From Streptomyces sp. JHA26 (GTDB lineage Bacteria; Actinomycetota; Actinomycetes; Streptomycetales; Streptomycetaceae): 64,000 bases of DNA. This document shows, piece by piece, positions 1-12,942 of the stretch (positions within the stretch are counted from its first letter, which is position 1; each line of letters starts with the position of its first letter). The notes below the pieces were generated by a model. The model was not told the origin of the DNA. It ran no database searches and saw only the letters and a program-made list of their open reading frames with translations. The stretch is taken from NCBI RefSeq assembly GCF_002005565.1, contig NZ_BDJC01000001.1, positions 227,050-291,049 of the forward strand. The letters are read 5' to 3'. The position numbers and the translations under genes were made by a program.

Positions 1-1
1 C

Positions 2-1543
2 GACCTGGAGGGTGTCCGCACCCGCCTGCCGTACCTGCGCGACCTGGGCGTGGACGCCGTGTGGCTCAGCCCCTTCTACGCATCCCCGCAGGCCGACGCC
101 GGGTACGACGTCGCCGACTACCGTGCCGTCGACCCCATGTTCGGCACCCTCCTGGACGCCGACGCGCTGATCCGCGACGCCCACGGGCTGGGCCTGCGCA
201 TCATCGTCGACCTGGTCCCGAACCACTCCTCCGACCAACACGAGTGGTTCAAGCGCGCCCTCGCCGAGGGCCCCGGCTCCCCGTCGCGGGACCGCTACCA
301 CTTCCGCCCGGGCAAGGGCGAGAACGGCGAACTGCCGCCCAACGACTGGGAGTCCATCTTCGGCGGCCCCGCCTGGACCCGGGTCACCGAGCCCGACGGC
401 ACGCCGGGGGAGTGGTACCTGCACCTGTTCGCCCCCGAGCAGCCCGACTTCAACTGGGAGCACCCGGCCGTCGGCGACGAGTTCCGCTCCATCCTGCGCT
501 TCTGGCTGGACATGGGCGTGGACGGCTTCCGCATCGACGTCGCCCACGGCATGGTGAAGGCCGAGGGCCTGCCCGACCTCGGATCCCACGAGCAGCTCAA
601 GCTGCTGGGCAACGATGTCATGCCGTTCTTCGACCAGGACGGCGTCCACGACATCTACCGGCAGTGGCGGCTCATCCTCGACGAGTACTCCGGCGAGCGC
701 ATTTTCGTCGCGGAGGCGTGGACCCCGACCGTCGAGCGCACCGCGAACTACGTCCGGCCCGACGAGCTGCACCAGGCCTTCAACTTCCAGTACCTGGGCA
801 CCCACTGGGACGCCGAGGAGCTGCGCACGGTCATCGACCGCACCCTGGACGCCATGCGCCCGGTCGGCGCCCCGGCCACCTGGGTGCTGTCCAACCACGA
901 CGTCACCCGGCACGCCACCCGCTTCGCCAACCCGCCCGGCCTCGGCACCCAGATCCGCCTGGCCGGCGACCGCGAGCTGGGCCTGCGCCGCGCCCGCGCC
1001 GCCACCCTGCTGATGCTGGCGCTGCCCGGCTCGGCCTACGTCTACCAGGGCGAGGAACTGGGCCTGCCGGACGTCGTCGACCTGCCCGACGAGGTCCGCC
1101 AGGACCCGGCGTACTTCCGCGGCGCCGGCCAGGACGGCTTCCGCGACGGCTGCCGGGTGCCGATCCCGTGGACGCGCACGGGGTCGTCGTACGGCTTCGG
1201 CGACGGCGGCAGCTGGCTCCCGCAGCCGGCGAACTGGGGCGAGCTGAGCGTCGAGGCCCAGACGGGCGCGCCCGGCTCGACCCTGGAGCTGTACCGGGCC
1301 GCGCTGGCCGCCCGCCGTGAGCACGCCGACCTGGGCGCGGGCGACGCCGTGCAGTGGCTGCGGGCGCCCGAGGGCGTCCTCGCCTTCCGGCGCGGGGAGT
1401 TCACGTGCGTGGCCAACACCACCGGCGAGTCGGTGACGGTGCCCGCGTACGGGCGGCTGCTGCTGGCCAGCGGTGAGGTGACCGAGGCCGACGGCGAGGC
1501 CGAGGTGCCGGCGGACACGACCGTGTGGTGGACGACGGCCTGA
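2..1543 (+). CDS. Alpha-glucosidase, GH13 family (5' end outside window)
   Basis: Cytoplasmic GH13 alpha-glucosidase that hydrolyses terminal alpha-glucosidic bonds of maltose or maltodextrins. The frame is open from base 2, so the true start lies upstream; the GTG at 50 is internal, because the residues before it (DLEGVRTRLPYLRDLG) are the usual N-terminal part of the barrel. All GH13 catalytic motifs are visible: GFRID with the nucleophile Asp near 535, VAEAW with the acid/base Glu near 710, and SNHD with the transition-state Asp near 900. There is no signal peptide in the visible part, in contrast with the secreted amylase and pullulanase that follow. It would process the maltodextrins those enzymes release. 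Streptomyces alpha-glucosidases of this type usually follow malEFG transporter genes, which would lie just left of the window. Confidence 0.9.
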   Translation, partial: DLEGVRTRLPYLRDLGVDAVWLSPFYASPQADAGYDVADYRAVDPMFGTLLDADALIRDAHGLGLRIIVDLVPNHSSDQHEWFKRALAEGPGSPSRDRYHFRPGKGENGELPPNDWESIFGGPAWTRVTEPDGTPGEWYLHLFAPEQPDFNWEHPAVGDEFRSILRFWLDMGVDGFRIDVAHGMVKAEGLPDLGSHEQLKLLGNDVMPFFDQDGVHDIYRQWRLILDEYSGERIFVAEAWTPTVERTANYVRPDELHQAFNFQYLGTHWDAEELRTVIDRTLDAMRPVGAPATWVLSNHDVTRHATRFANPPGLGTQIRLAGDRELGLRRARAATLLMLALPGSAYVYQGEELGLPDVVDLPDEVRQDPAYFRGAGQDGFRDGCRVPIPWTRTGSSYGFGDGGSWLPQPANWGELSVEAQTGAPGSTLELYRAALAARREHADLGAGDAVQWLRAPEGVLAFRRGEFTCVANTTGESVTVPAYGRLLLASGEVTEADGEAEVPADTTVWWTTA

Positions 1544-1590
1544 CACCCGCGTCGACGGGGATCCACGAGAATCTTCGGGCAATCGCGTAC

Positions 1591-1618
1591 GGCCCGCTGC
1601 CCTTTCGGGCGGCGGGCC
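1591..1618 (+). terminator. Hairpin terminator after alpha-glucosidase
   Basis: Two 12-base arms (1591-1602 and 1607-1618) pair with one mismatch around a TTTC loop and are followed by TTT. It separates the alpha-glucosidase gene from the amylase promoter. Confidence 0.75.
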
Positions 1619-1642
1619 TTTACCATCTGCGTCACCCACAGT

Positions 1643-1661
1643 TTGCTGAAGCTTTCAGCAA
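1643..1661. promoter_or_regulatory. Palindromic operator upstream of alpha-amylase
   Basis: TTGCTGAA, three bases, TTCAGCAA: a perfect 8-base inverted repeat lying 27 bases before the amylase start. LacI-family maltose regulators (MalR/Reg1) bind repeats of this general kind in Streptomyces amylase promoters, so it is a probable MalR site. The exact regulator is inferred, not seen. Confidence 0.6.
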
Positions 1662-1688
1662 GAGCCTTCAACGACGAAGGAACCCCAC

Positions 1689-3062
1689 ATGGCACGCAGA
1701 GCCCTCACGGGCGCCGTCGCTCTGGCCGCGGCCGCCCTTGTCATGACCCCAACGGGCGCGCAGGCTTCCCCACCCGGCACCAAGGACGTCACCGCGGTCC
1801 TCTTCGAGTGGAACTTCGCCTCCGTCGCCAAGGAGTGCACCACTACCCTCGGCCCCGCCGGCTACGGCTACGTCCAGGTCTCCCCTCCCGCCGAGCACAT
1901 ACAGGGCTCGCAGTGGTGGACGTCGTACCAGCCCGTCAGCTACCGGATCGCGGGGCGGCTCGGTGACCGCGCCGCGTTCAAGAACATGGTCGACACGTGT
2001 CACGCGGCCGGCGTCAAGGTCGTCGCCGACACGGTCGTCAACCACATGTCCGCGGGCAGCGGCACCGGCACCGGCGGCTCGTCGTACACGAAGTACGACT
2101 ACCCCGGGTTGTACTCCTCGTACGACTTCGACAACTGCACCTCACAGATCAACAACTACGGCGACCGCTGGAACGTCCAGAACTGCGAGCTGGTCGGCCT
2201 CGCCGACCTCGACACCGGCGAGGAGTACGTCCGCGGCGCCATCGCCCGGTACATGAACGACCTGCTGTCACTGGGCGTCGACGGCTTCCGCATCGACGCC
2301 GCCAAGCACATGCCGGCCGCCGACCTGGCCAACATCAAGTCCCGGCTGAGCAATCCGAACGCCTACTGGAAGCAGGAGGTCATCTACGGCGCCGGGGAGG
2401 CCGTCCAGCCCACCGAGTACACGGGCAACGGGGACGTCCAGGAGTTCCGTTACGCCTACGACCTCAAGCGGGTCTTCACCAACGAGAACCTCGCCTACCT
2501 GAAGAACTACGGCGAGGGCTGGGGCTATATGAACAGCTCCGTCTCCGGCGTCTTCGTCGACAACCACGACACCGAGCGCAACGGCTCCACGCTCAACTAC
2601 AAGGACGGCGCCGCCTACACCCTGGCCAACGTCTTCATGCTGGCCTGGCCCTACGGCGCTCCCGACGTCAACTCCGGCTACGAGTGGTCCAGCACGGACG
2701 CCGGGCCCCCCAACGGCGGTCGGGTCGACGCCTGCTGGCAGAACGGCTGGAAGTGCCAGCACAACTGGCCGGAGATCAGGTCCATGGTCGCCTTCCGCAA
2801 CGCCACCCGGGGCCAGGCGGTCACGAACTGGTGGGACAACGGCGGCGACGCCATCGCCTTCGGGCGCGGCTCGAAGGGCTTCGTGGCCGTCAACCACGAG
2901 TCCTCCAGCATCTCCCGCACCTACCAGACGTCCCTGCCCGCCGGGACCTACTGCAACGTCCAGAACAACACGACCGTCTCGGTGGACGGCTCGGGCCGGC
3001 TCACCGCGACCCTCGGCGCCGACACGGCGCTCGCGGTGTACGCGGGCAAGTCCGGCTGCTGA
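1689..3062 (+). CDS. Secreted alpha-amylase (GH13)
   Basis: Extracellular endo-acting alpha-amylase of 457 residues. The N-terminus is a signal peptide (MARRAL, a hydrophobic stretch to about residue 20, then AQAS), so the enzyme is exported by Sec. The catalytic domain carries GFRIDAAKH (nucleophile D203), GAGE (acid/base E237) and NHDTE (D294). The protein ends after the barrel and the C-terminal beta domain (about residues 370-457); no starch-binding CBM20 module is present, so it is shorter than many Streptomyces amylases. The ATG at 1689 is preceded by GAAGGA at normal spacing. The palindrome at 1643-1661 suggests induction by maltodextrins. It sits between an intracellular alpha-glucosidase and a large amylopullulanase, consistent with a starch-utilisation locus. 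Confidence 0.95.
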   Translation: MARRALTGAVALAAAALVMTPTGAQASPPGTKDVTAVLFEWNFASVAKECTTTLGPAGYGYVQVSPPAEHIQGSQWWTSYQPVSYRIAGRLGDRAAFKNMVDTCHAAGVKVVADTVVNHMSAGSGTGTGGSSYTKYDYPGLYSSYDFDNCTSQINNYGDRWNVQNCELVGLADLDTGEEYVRGAIARYMNDLLSLGVDGFRIDAAKHMPAADLANIKSRLSNPNAYWKQEVIYGAGEAVQPTEYTGNGDVQEFRYAYDLKRVFTNENLAYLKNYGEGWGYMNSSVSGVFVDNHDTERNGSTLNYKDGAAYTLANVFMLAWPYGAPDVNSGYEWSSTDAGPPNGGRVDACWQNGWKCQHNWPEIRSMVAFRNATRGQAVTNWWDNGGDAIAFGRGSKGFVAVNHESSSISRTYQTSLPAGTYCNVQNNTTVSVDGSGRLTATLGADTALAVYAGKSGC

Positions 3063-3071
3063 CCCTCCCGC

Positions 3072-3091
3072 CCCGGTCCTCGGGGACCGGG
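3072..3091 (+). terminator. Hairpin terminator after alpha-amylase
   Basis: CCCGGTCC, loop TCGG, GGACCGGG: a perfect 8-base stem ten bases after the amylase stop codon, without a T tract, as is common in Streptomyces. Confidence 0.65.
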
Positions 3092-3192
3092 CCCACGGTG
3101 CCGTACAAGGCCGCCGGGGGCCCGGTGGGAGGGCCCCGCCAAGCGGAGCAACAGCGCATGCGCAGGCCCCGCACGGGTTCGAGGCTGGCGGC

Positions 3193-4635
3193 ATGAGCAT
3201 CCGTCCGTGGGTCGTCGTCGAGCCACCGGACGGCCGTGGCCTGCGCCGGGTGACCGTGGGCGGCGCCACCGCGGGCAGCGTCTGGTCCCCGCGCGGCCTG
3301 CGCGCACTGCTCGACCGGATGGGGTACGCGGACACCGACCTGGACGACCCCACGTCCGTGTGCTGGCGCGGCGGCGACCGGAACGCCTGGCCGGACCGCC
3401 CCTGGCGACGGCGCACGACCATGGTGGTCATGGTGGTCGGACTGCTCGCCTCGATGGTCCTCAACGTGCTGATCGGCTGGCCCGACGCCTCCGGGGCGCT
3501 GACCTTCGCCCAGCGTGTCAGCGGGGCCCTGTTCGTGCTGTCCGGCCTGGTCCAGGGGGCCGGGGCGGTCCTGGCACCCGGCTACTGGGGCCGGCGCGAG
3601 TTCCGGGCCTCGGGGGCGGTCGTCCTGCTCGGCGTCCTGATCGCGCTGGCCACGGACGGCCTGCTGTTCCTGATGTGGCTGGAGGAGACGGAGTACACGC
3701 CCTGTCTGCTCGCCTTCCTGCCCCTGGGCTGCTGGTCGGTGTGGGCTCTGGTCCTGCTGGTCAGGGAGAAGGCCTGGAAAGGCGTGCCGCAGCCGAAGAA
3801 GTTCGCGGCGGGGGTGTTCGTGACGGCCCTGCTGACCGGCGTCAGTCTCGCGTACTCCACCCTCTACCAGCCCGCGACGGCCCCCATGCGTTTCGCCCTC
3901 GAAGCAGAGTTCGGCAGGGTCCGCGAGGACCGCTCCCTCCCTTTCGTCCAGGTCCCGCTGAAACTCTCCGTGAAGAACACCGGAGAGGTGTCGGTCTACG
4001 TCATCATCAACGACTTCACCGTCTACGGCAGGACCGCCCGGTACTCCGAGCGCGGGGACTCCTCGGCACAGGCGTGGAAGGAGAGCTTCCAGCGCGAGGA
4101 GGAGGCCGAGCGGCACGTCGACGGGCTCACCTACCAGCGGCTGAGCAGCGGACGGCTGTACGAACCCGGGGACGTGCTGGAGGCCGGGCAGGAGGACACC
4201 CGCGAGCACGTCGTCCAGATCCCCAGGAACATGCCGTACGACCTGCTCCACGTCGACCTCCAGCTCACCTACATGCGCAAGGACCGGGGCCGCATCGACG
4301 TGGAGCACTTCCGGGAGCAGCACGAGTCGTGGCGGCACCCCCGCTACACCTGCCGGGCGGCCCGGTGCCCGGCGGACACGCTCGCCTACACCGGCCGGGT
4401 GTGGCACAACAACAACCTCGTCAACGTGACCCGGAAACCGCTCTACGTGACGGCGTTCTGGTCGCCGACGTCCCACCCGCTCTACTCCGTGTCCTCGTTC
4501 CACTTCACGGGCGGCTGGATCGATCCCGCGGCGGACAGGAGGGAGATCGGCAGGTTCGGCATCGCGACACGTCATGCCGACGGTGAGATCTCCGTCGCGG
4601 AGCTGCTGAGCTTCATACCTCCTGCGCCGCACTGA
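3193..4635 (+). CDS. Membrane protein of unknown function
   Basis: A 480-residue protein that I do not recognise. Residues 1-72 are soluble. Five hydrophobic segments follow at about 76-96, 106-128, 139-162, 171-191 and 204-222. The last 250 residues are hydrophilic, beta-rich by composition, and predicted to face outside if the N-terminus is cytoplasmic. This outer part contains four cysteines, two of them close together near residues 393 and 399, which could form disulfides. The ATG at 3193 follows a short gap after the amylase terminator. Its last 23 bases overlap the end of the convergent secreted-protein gene, so the two 3' ends share sequence. No catalytic motif was found, and a link to starch use is only positional. 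Confidence 0.75.
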   Translation: MSIRPWVVVEPPDGRGLRRVTVGGATAGSVWSPRGLRALLDRMGYADTDLDDPTSVCWRGGDRNAWPDRPWRRRTTMVVMVVGLLASMVLNVLIGWPDASGALTFAQRVSGALFVLSGLVQGAGAVLAPGYWGRREFRASGAVVLLGVLIALATDGLLFLMWLEETEYTPCLLAFLPLGCWSVWALVLLVREKAWKGVPQPKKFAAGVFVTALLTGVSLAYSTLYQPATAPMRFALEAEFGRVREDRSLPFVQVPLKLSVKNTGEVSVYVIINDFTVYGRTARYSERGDSSAQAWKESFQREEEAERHVDGLTYQRLSSGRLYEPGDVLEAGQEDTREHVVQIPRNMPYDLLHVDLQLTYMRKDRGRIDVEHFREQHESWRHPRYTCRAARCPADTLAYTGRVWHNNNLVNVTRKPLYVTAFWSPTSHPLYSVSSFHFTGGWIDPAADRREIGRFGIATRHADGEISVAELLSFIPPAPH

Positions 4636-6034
4636 GCCAGTTCCCCGACTCGACACCCGCCTCGCTGTCCAGCAGCACGGCCGCCCGGAGGCAGTCGCGC
4701 GCGTGAAGACCGAGGGAGTGGTAGAGCTCGTCCGCCGGCAGCGAGTCGGCGAGCCCGGGGATCATCCGCCTGATGGCCAGCGCGCTCTCGGCGATCTTCT
4801 CGTTCCGCAGCTGCGCGTACACGTCCAGGGTGTCGTTCGCCGCCTCCTCGGACTTCCAGAAGTCCCGGACGCCCTCGCTGTCCCAGGCGGCGGGGACCAG
4901 GTGCCGGAGGTCCTCGGCGAGGGTGGCGTCCGGGACGGCCTCGAAGACGGAGTTGGTGCAGAGTTCGGCCGCCTTGCCGAGCGGTTCGTCCGGCAGCCCC
5001 TGGTCCTGGACCGCCTTCTTGACGTCCCTCTCCATCCGGTCCCTCTTCTCCTTCGCCCCGGGGTCGCCGGGCGGTGACGAACCGGCCTGGTGGGCGCTCT
5101 CCGCGAGCTCCTTCCGTCGGCCGTCCGAGGTGTTCGGGTCGCTCGCGGTCTCCACCGCGGTCGCCTCGTGCAGGGACTCCGCCGACTCGTGGGCGGCGGC
5201 ACCGCTGCTCGCGCTCGGAGGCGCGCTCGGGTCCGCGGTCGCTGCTGCCCCTTGCCGGGGCGACAACAGGTGGTGCGCGGTGTCGACCAGGTCGCTCGTC
5301 ACGTCCGGTGGCGCGTCCTGGTCGGCGACGAGCCGCAGGACGGAGGTCGTCCGTGCCACGACCAGGGTGCGCAGGCGCGCGTCCTCGGTCGGGGTCCCCG
5401 GCCGGCTCGCCGCGTCCAGCGCGGAGGCCACCTGCCGCACCAGCCCGGTGAGCTGCGCGCGCACCGCTCCGGGGGTCGCGGGGTCGGCGATCGCGTCCAG
5501 CGCGGCGGCCACCCGCTGTGCGCTGCGGACGGTCCCGTCACGCTGTTGCGGCGGGGTCCGCGGATCGCTCACCGCCACCAGCGCGTCGGTCAACCGGTCC
5601 ACGCTCGGCGCCAGTTCATCGGGGATGTCCTGCTTTTTGGCGTCCAGCTCCGCCGTGACGTCGTCGACGGCTTCCTGCTGCTGCTCCAGGGCGGCGGAGG
5701 CCGCCGCGCCGCCCCGGTCCGTCCCGGACGGCGTCGTGGTGCCCGGTGTGCCGTCCGAGGTCGTCCCGGACGTCGGCGACGGGGAGGAATCCGACGTGGG
5801 CGTCGGTGTCGACGGGGCCGTCGACGGGGGCGCCGTCCCCGACCGGTCCGAGGTGGGCGTGGGAGAAGGCGTCGTGTCGGCCGGCGTCGAAGCGGGGGTC
5901 GGGTCCGACCCGGCTCCGCCGGGCACCGGCGCCCCGGCCGCCGGGGCCACCGGCCCCATGGTCAACGCGAGCGCCGTGACCAGGGTGGTCGCACCGGTCA
6001 GGTGGGGGACGTGTCGCCGGGGGATTCTGGCCAT
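4613..6034 (-). CDS. Secreted protein with tandem helical repeats, unknown function
   Basis: A 473-residue protein of unknown function. The start at 6034 is preferred over a longer frame to 6115 because it begins directly with a signal peptide (MARIPRRH, hydrophobic core, ending APAAGA). After the signal comes a low-complexity Pro/Thr/Ser linker of about 75 residues, then a helical region with about three degenerate repeats of roughly 33 residues built on the theme (D/R)P.TP...R..(V/L).......LDA. A second low-complexity stretch follows, and then a C-terminal domain of about 150 residues with two cysteines. This layout suits a cell-wall-spanning protein whose outer part interacts with something. 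It is divergent from the pullulanase gene and convergent with the membrane-protein gene. Confidence 0.7.
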   Translation of the reverse strand: MARIPRRHVPHLTGATTLVTALALTMGPVAPAAGAPVPGGAGSDPTPASTPADTTPSPTPTSDRSGTAPPSTAPSTPTPTSDSSPSPTSGTTSDGTPGTTTPSGTDRGGAAASAALEQQQEAVDDVTAELDAKKQDIPDELAPSVDRLTDALVAVSDPRTPPQQRDGTVRSAQRVAAALDAIADPATPGAVRAQLTGLVRQVASALDAASRPGTPTEDARLRTLVVARTTSVLRLVADQDAPPDVTSDLVDTAHHLLSPRQGAAATADPSAPPSASSGAAAHESAESLHEATAVETASDPNTSDGRRKELAESAHQAGSSPPGDPGAKEKRDRMERDVKKAVQDQGLPDEPLGKAAELCTNSVFEAVPDATLAEDLRHLVPAAWDSEGVRDFWKSEEAANDTLDVYAQLRNEKIAESALAIRRMIPGLADSLPADELYHSLGLHARDCLRAAVLLDSEAGVESGNWLSAAQEV

Positions 6035-6178
6035 GAGGGATCCGGAGGGGGCTTCGCGCAGGAACTGCGCCACACCCACCACTCTTCCCCCACGCGGCGT
6101 ATGCCGCAACGGCAACGCCGCTGCCCGGCGCCCGGCCGGACCCGCATCCCGGACACCTGGTGAAAATTCTTACCGACT

Positions 6179-6196
6179 TTTTCAGGACTCTTGCTG
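6179..6196. promoter_or_regulatory. Possible maltose-regulator half-sites upstream of pulA
   Basis: TTTTCAG and TTGCTG, the same half-sites as in the amylase palindrome at 1643-1661 but in everted order, lie in the 269-base gap between the divergent secreted protein and pulA. Around them CTTAC and GTAAG form a wider inverted pair. The match is partial, so the assignment is tentative. Nothing else stands out in this gap. Confidence 0.3.
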
Positions 6197-6303
6197 TAAG
6201 TCTTTCCCCGGCGATACCGTCCCCGCGGGCGCCCCGCAGCGCAGCTGCGCCGTGGCGTCGGGGTCGGACCCGAACGAGCCGCAAGCACAAGGAGTTTCCG
6301 CCT

Positions 6304-11706
<5,403 letters not shown>

Positions 11707-11721
11707 CGGCAGCCGCGGTTA

Positions 11722-11755
11722 GGGTGCTCCTGTCCGCCCGAGAACAGGAGCACCC
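11722..11755 (+). promoter_or_regulatory. Perfect stem-loop masking the ribosome site of the next gene
   Basis: GGGTGCTCCTGT (11722-11733) and ACAGGAGCACCC (11744-11755) form a perfect 12-base stem with a 10-base loop. The right arm contains the Shine-Dalgarno AGGAG at 11746-11750 and ends directly before the ATG at 11756. It could be the pulA terminator, a translational switch for the next gene, or both. Confidence 0.7.
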
Positions 11756-12109
11756 ATGCCGCAGATCACCATCGAGCGTTCCGCCCGGTTGGACGACGTC
11801 GACTGGGAGGAGGTGGCGGTCGCCCTGCACCCGGTGGTCGTCGAGACGGCCGCCGCGCGGCTGGAGGCCTGCAAGACGCGGGTCCTGCGCAGCGAGGAGG
11901 ACGTCGTCGGCGCCGAGAAGGAACGGCACGCCGTCGTGAACGTCTCGATCGCCCTGCTCGCCGGACGCAGCGACGAGACGAAGGCACGGCTCGGCGAGGC
12001 CGTGGTGGAGCTGCTGCGCAAGCACGTGACGCCGAGGGACGGGATCACCCTGCACCTGTCGGCCGAGGTGCGCGACCTCGACCCGTCCTACCGCAAGGCC
12101 GAGGTCTGA
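11756..12109 (+). CDS. Tautomerase-superfamily protein, 5-carboxymethyl-2-hydroxymuconate isomerase-like
   Basis: A 117-residue protein resembling 5-carboxymethyl-2-hydroxymuconate delta-isomerase. The chain starts Met-Pro, and in the tautomerase superfamily the exposed Pro after Met removal is the catalytic base. Length fits the CHMI subfamily, which works as a trimer on enol/keto acids. No homoprotocatechuate pathway genes are nearby, so the natural substrate is unknown and annotation by name would overstate it. The Shine-Dalgarno is inside a 12-base hairpin, so translation may be restricted. Its last 22 bases overlap the end of the convergent TetR gene. Confidence 0.75.
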   Translation: MPQITIERSARLDDVDWEEVAVALHPVVVETAAARLEACKTRVLRSEEDVVGAEKERHAVVNVSIALLAGRSDETKARLGEAVVELLRKHVTPRDGITLHLSAEVRDLDPSYRKAEV

Positions 12110-12822
12110 GCCACGACGCCGACCAGCCGGCCGGCCAGGTCCGTGAACGGGCCGTCGGCCGGCTCGTCCTCCAGGATGCCGCGCAGCAGGGCGCCCATCT
12201 CCTCGTCGTGGGCGGCGCTCACCGCCAGCAGCGCGACGAAGTCGTGCACGAGCTGGACCTCCAGCTCGGCGCGCGGGATGCGCCGGCCGTCCAGCCAGAG
12301 CAGGGCCGTCGACTCGGCGAGCGAGATCCAGGAACGGACGACCAGCTCCAGGCGCGCGGGCGGATCGGTGACCCCCAGGTGCGAAAGGATCTGGACGTAC
12401 GCGGCCTGCCGCACGGAGTCGACGAGCGCGTGCGCCGTGGACGTCGTGCTCAGCGAGCAGGCCTCGCCCGCGGAGACGGCCGGGCCCCCGCGCATCAGGG
12501 CCGAGAAGCCGGGGCCGTGCTCGTCGACGAAGTCGAAGTAGCGTCCCATCACCCGCAGCAGCCGCGCCCCCAGCGGGCCCTCCCGGGGCTCCACGAACCG
12601 GGCGGCCAGGTCGTCGGAGGCGCGCTGCAACGCGGCCTCGTACAGGCTGAGTTTGCCGGGGAAGTAGTGGTAGACCAGCGGGCGCGAGATGCCCGCGGCC
12701 GACGCTATCTCGTCGATGGAGACCTCGTCGGGCGAGCGGCGGCTGAACAGCTCGAGCGCGACGCCGATCAACTGCTGCCGTCGCTCCTCGACGCCCATTC
12801 TGCGGCGTACCCCGGTAGTCAT
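12088..12822 (-). CDS. TetR-family transcriptional regulator
   Basis: A 244-residue TetR-type repressor. The N-terminal helix-turn-helix is clear at about residues 35-57 (VSIDEIASAAGISRP followed by LVYHYFPGK), the standard TetR recognition region. The rest is a helical ligand and dimer domain with no strong sequence signature. The start at 12822 (MTTGVRRRMG) leaves an arginine-rich N-terminal arm. It is convergent with the tautomerase-like gene. The 120 bases upstream lead to the end of another minus-strand gene, so its target cannot be told from a divergent partner; autoregulation is likely by family habit. Confidence 0.85.
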   Translation of the reverse strand: MTTGVRRRMGVEERRQQLIGVALELFSRRSPDEVSIDEIASAAGISRPLVYHYFPGKLSLYEAALQRASDDLAARFVEPREGPLGARLLRVMGRYFDFVDEHGPGFSALMRGGPAVSAGEACSLSTTSTAHALVDSVRQAAYVQILSHLGVTDPPARLELVVRSWISLAESTALLWLDGRRIPRAELEVQLVHDFVALLAVSAAHDEEMGALLRGILEDEPADGPFTDLAGRLVGVVAQTSALR

Positions 12823-12856
12823 ACGAACACTTTACCGATCGGCTCCGGTCCCCGAA

Positions 12857-12889
12857 CGGGCCGGAGCACCGTCGGTGTTCACCGGCCCG
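12857..12889 (-). terminator. Hairpin terminator after the sigma-like membrane protein gene
   Basis: CGGGCCGG (12857-12864) pairs with CCGGCCCG (12882-12889), with an inner CACCG/CGGTG pairing. It lies just past the stop of the minus-strand gene ending at 12943. Confidence 0.5.
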
Positions 12890-12942
12890 ACGGGCCCGGC
12901 ACGGGCGGGATCGGGGGCCGGTGCCGGCGGGTGCGTCCGCGT

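Noticed and set aside
6160..6303. Upstream extension of pulA to an ATG at 6160
   Set aside because: The GTG at 6304 has AAGGAG at 9 bases and starts the signal peptide; the extension would bury the signal sequence behind 48 residues.
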